From Sutterella massiliensis (GTDB lineage Bacteria > Pseudomonadota > Gammaproteobacteria > Burkholderiales > Burkholderiaceae_F), in the NCBI RefSeq assembly GCF_016899755.1, contig NZ_JACJJC010000001.1, forward strand, positions 186,001 to 250,000: a DNA stretch of 64,000 nt. Reading direction: 5' to 3'. The notes below the pieces were generated by a model. It made no database searches. It had not been told where the DNA came from and saw only the letters and a program-made list of their open reading frames with translations. Positions 60,088 through 64,000 of this stretch are shown piece after piece (within the stretch, counting starts at the first letter, position 1; each line of letters opens with the position of its first letter). The translations under genes were made by a program, and so were the position numbers.

Positions 60088-60121
60088 CCCGTACCGTTTT
60101 TCGGTGCGGGATTTTCTTTTT
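60088..60121 (+). terminator. intrinsic terminator of the tRNA-Arg gene
   Basis: CCCGTACCG (60088-60096) pairs with CGGTGCGGG (60102-60110) including one G-T pair, followed by ATTTTCTTTTT. The 3' half from GTGCGGG onward recurs at the next terminator. Confidence 0.88.
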
Positions 60122-60174
60122 ACGGGCCATCAATTTTCGATTGTCGGGGCGACAGGGTGAACGGGTTTAGCTGG

Positions 60175-60363
60175 TTGAATCAGGGAAAAAGGCGAATCGT
60201 GTATCATTCAGCGGCTTGAAAACCAGCTTTTGATACTCGCGGTTTCAGCCGGGATGAGGCGCCAGTGACGAGAGAGAGGCGCCTGCTCCGCCAGCAGGAT
60301 GGACGGGCGATGCAGAAATCCGATCCCGTTCTGTAGTCGACAGTGCGGGATTTTCTTTTTTTT
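60175..60363 (+). ncRNA. candidate structured leader or small RNA upstream of DUF971
   Basis: No gene in this stretch, but it is hairpin-rich: AGGCGCC (60257-60263) pairs with GGCGCCT (60278-60284); overlapping this, CCTGCT (60282-60287) pairs with AGCAGG (60293-60298), so the two stems compete for 60282-60284. An intrinsic terminator at 60323-60363 closes it, 33 bases before the DUF971 ATG. A TTGAAT and a TATCAT are present upstream (60175, 60202) but 21 bases apart. No known riboswitch or 6S motif was recognised. Either a small RNA or an attenuating leader. Confidence 0.4.
60323..60363 (+). terminator. intrinsic terminator just before the DUF971 gene
   Basis: ATCCCG (60323-60328) pairs with CGGGAT (60346-60351), with an inner CTGT/ACAG stem, followed by a T-rich tract to 60363. 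It stands only 33 bases before the DUF971 start, so it could attenuate that operon. Confidence 0.72.
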
Positions 60364-60396
60364 GAAACGACTTCCAGGGAAGGAGGCTTCTCTCAA

Positions 60397-60813
60397 ATGA
60401 AGGTGCCTGTTGAGGTGCTCGTGCACGGCAAGCGCAAGGAGCTTGAGCTTGTCTATCAGGACGGCACGAATGTGCAGTTCCCGTTTGAGTTTCTGCGTGT
60501 TTTTTCGCCCTCAGCCGAAGTGCAGGGACACGCCCCTTCGGAAGCCATACTGCAGGTAGGGCTGCGCGACGTAGCACTCGTCGGCGTTGAACCTGTTGGA
60601 CAGTATGCACTCAAGCTGATTTTTTCGGACGGACACGATACGGGTGTGTACAGTTGGGACTACTTTGAGGATTTGGCGCGCACGAAAGCTGCAAGATGGG
60701 AGGCCTATCTCGCCGATCTCGCGGCTGCGGGCGCTTCGCGTGATCCGGACGATCCAGCAAACCGCCCTTTTTTGGAAAAAATGAAGCCGCAGCGAGGCTG
60801 CGCTCACAAGTGA
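60397..60813 (+). CDS. DUF971 domain protein
   Basis: A 138-residue protein. The DUF971 core is visible: LVYQDGTNVQFPFEFLRVFSPSAEVQGH (the domain replaces part of gamma-butyrobetaine hydroxylase N-terminal fold) and YALKLIFSDGHDTGVYSWDYFEDLA. The four zinc cysteines seen in some hydroxylase versions are absent. GGAAGGAGG before the ATG at 60397 decides the start. Next to ubiE, as in many betaproteobacteria; function unknown. Confidence 0.85.
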   Translation: MKVPVEVLVHGKRKELELVYQDGTNVQFPFEFLRVFSPSAEVQGHAPSEAILQVGLRDVALVGVEPVGQYALKLIFSDGHDTGVYSWDYFEDLARTKAARWEAYLADLAAAGASRDPDDPANRPFLEKMKPQRGCAHK

Positions 60814-60828
60814 GAATAACGGGCGGAG

Positions 60829-61623
60829 ATGGCTCAAATGGATAAGACGAGCAAGACGTCGGACGATTCGGCGAGGGTGGCCGGCTCTCAGCATCATCAG
60901 ATCGATTTCGGCTACGAAATGATCGATGAGGAGAAAAAGGTCGAAAAAGTTCGCGAGGTTTTTGACAGCGTGGCACCGAAGTACGACCTGATGAACGATT
61001 TGCTCAGCTTCGGGACGCATCGTCTCTGGAAGAGGCGATGCATTAGCGAAGCGCGGGTTGAGAGGGGCATGAAAGTCCTCGACATTGCGAGCGGTACGGG
61101 GGATCTGGCGCTCGCACTCGCCGGACGCGCCGGACACGGCAACGTTGTGGCTTCGGACATCAACCACGAGATGCTCGAAATCGGCGCCAAGCGCCTTGCT
61201 GCGGCGGGCACAGGGGCAGCGGTTGTCGAAGCCGATGCCGAACAGCTTCCCTTTGAAGACAATGTCTTTGATGTGGTGACGGTTTCGTTCGGTATCCGCA
61301 ACATGACGCACAAGGATCGGGCGTTGCGTGAAATGCTCCGTGTTCTTCGTCCCGGCGGGCGACTTCTCGTTCTTGAGTTTTCTCGCTGTCAGCGATGGTT
61401 AAAACCTTTTTACGATTTTTACTCTTTTGTCTTCATGCCTTGGGCTGGCTCCAAAATTGCCGGCGATGGCCCGTCCTACAGGTATTTGGCCGAATCCATC
61501 CGCATGCATCCAGATCAAAAGACGTTTGCCGGCATGATGTCCGAAGCCGGTTTTGCCGACGTGAAATGGCACAATCTTACTTTCGGCATCTGCGCGCTGC
61601 ATATCGGCACGAAGGCGAGCTGA
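60829..61623 (+). CDS. ubiE: ubiquinone/menaquinone methyltransferase UbiE
   Basis: A 264-residue class I methyltransferase for the C-methylation of demethylmenaquinone and 2-polyprenyl-methoxybenzoquinol. SAM motif VLDIASGTGDLALALAG; VREVFDSVAPKYDLMNDLLSFGTHRLWKRR and SFGIRNMTHKDRALREMLRVLRPGGRLLVLEFS are diagnostic. ATG at 60829 or at 60838 (better spaced from GGAG). With menA it points to a menaquinone pathway. Confidence 0.95.
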   Translation: MAQMDKTSKTSDDSARVAGSQHHQIDFGYEMIDEEKKVEKVREVFDSVAPKYDLMNDLLSFGTHRLWKRRCISEARVERGMKVLDIASGTGDLALALAGRAGHGNVVASDINHEMLEIGAKRLAAAGTGAAVVEADAEQLPFEDNVFDVVTVSFGIRNMTHKDRALREMLRVLRPGGRLLVLEFSRCQRWLKPFYDFYSFVFMPWAGSKIAGDGPSYRYLAESIRMHPDQKTFAGMMSEAGFADVKWHNLTFGICALHIGTKAS

Positions 61624-61688
61624 CGTTTCGCCAGGCAGACTGTTTGCCTCGCATTCGCGAGGTTGCCCTTTATTTTTAGAGACCTGAA

Positions 61689-62678
61689 ATGAAGAAGTTC
61701 ATCACTGTTCTTTGTGTTTGCGCCGCTCTGGCGACTGCATCCTTCGATGCTGACGCTGCCCGACGTTTTGGTGGCGGCTCTTCTTTCGGCCGTTCCGCGC
61801 CGACCTTCAGTCAGAAGGCGCCGACGCCCGGCACGGCACCGCTGTCGGCCAAGCAGTCCACGACGCAGCAAGGCGCAGCCGCCAATGCGGCTTCGCGAGC
61901 GAATCCCGCGACCGCGCAGCGTCCTTCCATGATGCGTAGCATCCTCACAGGTATGGCGGCCGCTCTCGGCATCTCTGCGCTCCTGAGCTTGCTCGGTATC
62001 AACGGCGCCGGCATGGTTAGCTTCGTGATGGGGCTTCTCCTGGTGGTTGCTGCTTTTGCCGCATTCAAGTTCTTCATGGGCTCCCGTCGTCGTCAGCAGA
62101 CGGCCGGCACAGCACCGAGCGCAGCTCATATGCCGGTTGAAGAGCCGATCCGTCGTGAAGAGCAGGCACCTGCGGCCATGCAGGCAGAGCCCGCTCAGAC
62201 TGGGGCAGCGGTGCGCGGTGGCAGCGTGCTCGATCAGTTCATGAACGGCGGCAATGCGCCTGCAGCTGAAGCTTCGGCTACCGGGGCTGTCGACATCACG
62301 CCGGCAGACTTCGATCGCGAAGGGTTCCTGCAGACGGCGCGCGATAACTACATCAAACTGCAGGCTGCCTGGGATAGCGGCAATGTCATTACGATTTCCG
62401 ACTTCACGACGAACGATGTTTTCATCGCGATCACGCATCAGCTTCGCGAACGCGGCAACGAAACGTACGTCACGAAGATTGAGTCCCTTACAAATGAACT
62501 TCTCGGCATTGCCCGTGAAGGCGGCGAATACGTGGCAAGCGTTCGCTTCATCGGTAAGCTCACGATCAATGGCGAAGAAGAACTCGTTGACGAAACGTGG
62601 ACGCTTGTGAAGCCTGTCGAAGGCGCAGGTGGCTGGCTTCTTGCCGGTATCAAGCAGAACGAACCGGCTTCGGCTTAG
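61689..62678 (+). CDS. Tim44-like domain membrane protein
   Basis: A 329-residue protein with signal peptide (MKKFITVLCVCAALATASFDADA), a glycine/serine/alanine-rich low-complexity stretch to about residue 80, hydrophobic segments near 85-105 and 107-130, and a C-terminal Tim44-like domain (FLQTARDNYIKLQAAWDSGNV, TYVTKIESLTNELLGIAREGGEYVASVRFIGKLTINGEEELVDETWTLVKP). These proteins stand beside ubiE in many betaproteobacteria. Role unknown, probably envelope associated. Confidence 0.88.
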   Translation: MKKFITVLCVCAALATASFDADAARRFGGGSSFGRSAPTFSQKAPTPGTAPLSAKQSTTQQGAAANAASRANPATAQRPSMMRSILTGMAAALGISALLSLLGINGAGMVSFVMGLLLVVAAFAAFKFFMGSRRRQQTAGTAPSAAHMPVEEPIRREEQAPAAMQAEPAQTGAAVRGGSVLDQFMNGGNAPAAEASATGAVDITPADFDREGFLQTARDNYIKLQAAWDSGNVITISDFTTNDVFIAITHQLRERGNETYVTKIESLTNELLGIAREGGEYVASVRFIGKLTINGEEELVDETWTLVKPVEGAGGWLLAGIKQNEPASA

Positions 62679-62749
62679 GAAAGCGGACGATTTCAGGTGC
62701 GAAAAAGCGCCTGGTGTCTACACTTTTTCTGACCTCTAATGCCCTGATA

Positions 62750-62784
62750 GCGCTGTGTTTTAACGAACGCAGCGCATTTTTTTT
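62750..62784 (+). terminator. intrinsic terminator after the Tim44-like gene
   Basis: GCGCTGTGTT and AACGCAGCGC form a 10-bp stem with one G-T pair and a short loop (62750-62775), followed by TTTTTTTT. It ends the ubiE/Tim44 set. Confidence 0.85.
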
Positions 62785-62898
62785 GATTTCGATGAAAGTT
62801 TGCCCTATTGGGTGGGCTGAGGACAAAAAAAAGACGTCCTGTAACAAGCGTTCAGGTAGTCTGATCATACAATTCGCCCGAATCTGATCAATAAAAAG

Positions 62899-62939
62899 GA
62901 AACGGCGCCAGCCGTTTCACCGTTCAACGTCGTTTTTTT
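62899..62939 (+). promoter_or_regulatory. hairpin and T-run in the symporter leader
   Basis: GAAACGGC (62899-62906) and GCCGTTTC (62911-62918) form a perfect 8-bp stem; a T-run (62932-62938) stands 13 bases further on, with AAGGA (62942-62946) and the ATG at 62955 next. The T-run is too far for a standard terminator unless the CGTT/AACG segments extend the fold, so it may be an attenuator or a translation-control leader. Confidence 0.4.
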
Positions 62940-62954
62940 AGAAGGATTATTAAG

Positions 62955-64000
62955 ATGACGCTGATTGGTTTTGTCCTGCTCTATATCCTCGTTACGATCG
63001 GCATCGGCGTCTGGGCATCCCGACGCGTAAAAGATACGAACGACTTCGCGCTTGCCGGTCGCAGCCTTCCGCTGCCCATGGTCATTACGGCGACTTTTGC
63101 CACGTGGTTCGGATCCGAAACCATTCTCGGGCTGCCGGGGCGCTTTATTGAAAGCGGCATTGCCGGCGTCATTGAGGAGCCGTTCGGTTCCGGTATGGCG
63201 CTTATTCTTGTGGGCACGTTTTTCGCCCAGAAGCTTTATCGTCTCAACATCCTGACGATCGGTGATTTTTATCGCGATCGGTATGGCACGGGTGTGGAGA
63301 TGCTCTGCTCGATCGCCATCGTCATTTCGTACCTCGGCTGGGTAGGGGCTCAGGTGACGGCGCTCGGTCTCGTGCTGAACCTTATTACCGAAGGCATGAT
63401 TTCCGTGACGGCCGGCATGGTGATCGGTGCTGTCGTCGTGCTCTTTTACACGATGGTGGGCGGCATGTGGTCGGTCGCCTGGACGGACTTCTTCCAGATG
63501 ATCATCATCGTTGCGGGGCTCGTTGCGATTCTTTTCTTTGCGGCCGACCTTGCGGGGGGCATGAGTAATGTCGTCGAGTACGCTCGCGAAAAGAATCTCT
63601 TCCACGCGTTGCCCGAGCCGACGCCCACAGGTTGGCTCTTCTGGATTTCGGCTGCCATGACGATGATGATTGGTTCGATTCCGCAGCAGGACGTTTTCCA
63701 GCGCGTTATGTCTGCCAAGGACGTTCGCACAGCGGTTGCTGGTCCGATTATCGGCGGCTCGGTCTATATCCTCTTTGCCTTCGTGCCGATGCTTATCGTT
63801 GTTGCCGCCGTATTGGCGATGCCCGACGTTTCCGGAAAGCTCCTTGCTGAGGACCCGCAGCAGTTGCTGCCGACGCTCGTGCGCGACCACATGCCGATTT
63901 GGCTGCGTGTCATCTTCTTTGGCGCCGTGCTCTCGGCTGTGATGTCGACTGCTTCGGCGACGATGCTCGCGCCCTCGACGACTTTTGTCGAAAACGTGCT
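62955..64000 (+). CDS. sodium:solute symporter family protein (3' end outside window)
   Basis: The frame is open from the ATG at 62955 to the window edge (348 codons). It is a polytopic transporter of the SSS family: MTLIGFVLLYILVTIGIGVWASRRVKDTNDFALAGRSLP, ATFATWFGSETILGLPGRF (sodium-site region), the GGMWSVAWTDFFQMIIIV helix and PQQDVFQRVMSAKDVRTA. AAGGA precedes the ATG. The substrate is not determinable; the SSS family includes proline, pantothenate, acetate and sugar importers. Confidence 0.87.
   Translation, partial: MTLIGFVLLYILVTIGIGVWASRRVKDTNDFALAGRSLPLPMVITATFATWFGSETILGLPGRFIESGIAGVIEEPFGSGMALILVGTFFAQKLYRLNILTIGDFYRDRYGTGVEMLCSIAIVISYLGWVGAQVTALGLVLNLITEGMISVTAGMVIGAVVVLFYTMVGGMWSVAWTDFFQMIIIVAGLVAILFFAADLAGGMSNVVEYAREKNLFHALPEPTPTGWLFWISAAMTMMIGSIPQQDVFQRVMSAKDVRTAVAGPIIGGSVYILFAFVPMLIVVAAVLAMPDVSGKLLAEDPQQLLPTLVRDHMPIWLRVIFFGAVLSAVMSTASATMLAPSTTFVENV

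Noticed and set aside
60245-60320. Possible cobalamin, guanidine or SAH riboswitch before DUF971
   Set aside because: None of the required conserved boxes could be matched; left as an unassigned structured leader.

Overview
The window is a dense, GC-moderate chromosomal segment from a betaproteobacterium of the order Burkholderiales. The reasons are the beta-type gene orders (rpmH-rnpA-yidD-yidC-mnmE-mnmG-rsmG-parA-parB-atpIBEFHAGDC; mreBCD-mrdA-rodA-rlpA with gatCAB divergent; birA-coaX-SPOR; EIIA-HPr-EI without a sugar permease) and a beta-type ATP synthase beta subunit. A menA-type prenyltransferase beside ubiE and a divergent dnaA would fit an anaerobic or microaerobic gut lineage such as the Sutterellaceae, but that family placement is inference.

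Layout. 1-5 kb: DUF4390 (cut by the window edge), the NtrY-type kinase, an NtrX-like regulator and trkA. 5-9 kb: DUF1840, then a regulatory PTS (EIIA-Man, HPr, EI) ending in a YecA/UPF0149 gene. 9-12.7 kb: the minus-strand set xthA-rsuA-ampG and divergent pyrE. 12.8-16 kb: gatCAB on the minus strand. 16.3-22.8 kb: the rod-shape operon mreB-mreC-mreD-mrdA-rodA-rlpA. 22.8-25 kb: an M20 metallopeptidase, a coupled 71-residue orphan protein and a HIT hydrolase. 25-27.3 kb: birA-coaX-SPOR (minus). 27.4-29.9 kb: a dacA-like gene without active-site motifs, DUF493 (ybeD) and menA. 30-31.5 kb: a BON lipoprotein and a Crp/Fnr regulator (minus). 31.5-32.1 kb: a gene-free AT-rich block with six DnaA-box-like motifs where strand composition changes, the best oriC candidate. 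32.1-38.3 kb: a 5'-nucleotidase, gyrB, dnaN and dnaA, all minus. 38.9-55.7 kb: ribosome/RNase P/membrane insertion, tRNA modification, chromosome partition and ATP synthase genes, all plus except one small membrane protein. 55.9-64 kb: universal stress protein, DUF167, hemE, priA, tRNA-Arg(CCG), a structured leader RNA, DUF971, ubiE, a Tim44-like protein and the start of a sodium:solute symporter.

Functionally this is the origin-proximal core: initiation (dnaA, dnaN, gyrB), segregation (parAB), energy (atp), envelope elongation (mre/mrd) and translation fidelity (gatCAB, mnmEG, rsmG). No insertion sequence, prophage, CRISPR array, rRNA operon or toxin-antitoxin pair was seen.

The points most worth checking are: a DnaA that has lost the Box VII arginines and the initiator-specific residues; a PBP5/DacA family protein in the dacA-ybeD position that has lost all three penicillin-binding motifs; an RNase P protein whose RNR motif reads RAT; an NtrX-like regulator without an AAA+ domain; an origin candidate about 5 kb from dnaA; and a hairpin-rich leader ending in an intrinsic terminator just before the DUF971 gene. 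All comparisons to family consensus are from memory and no search was run.
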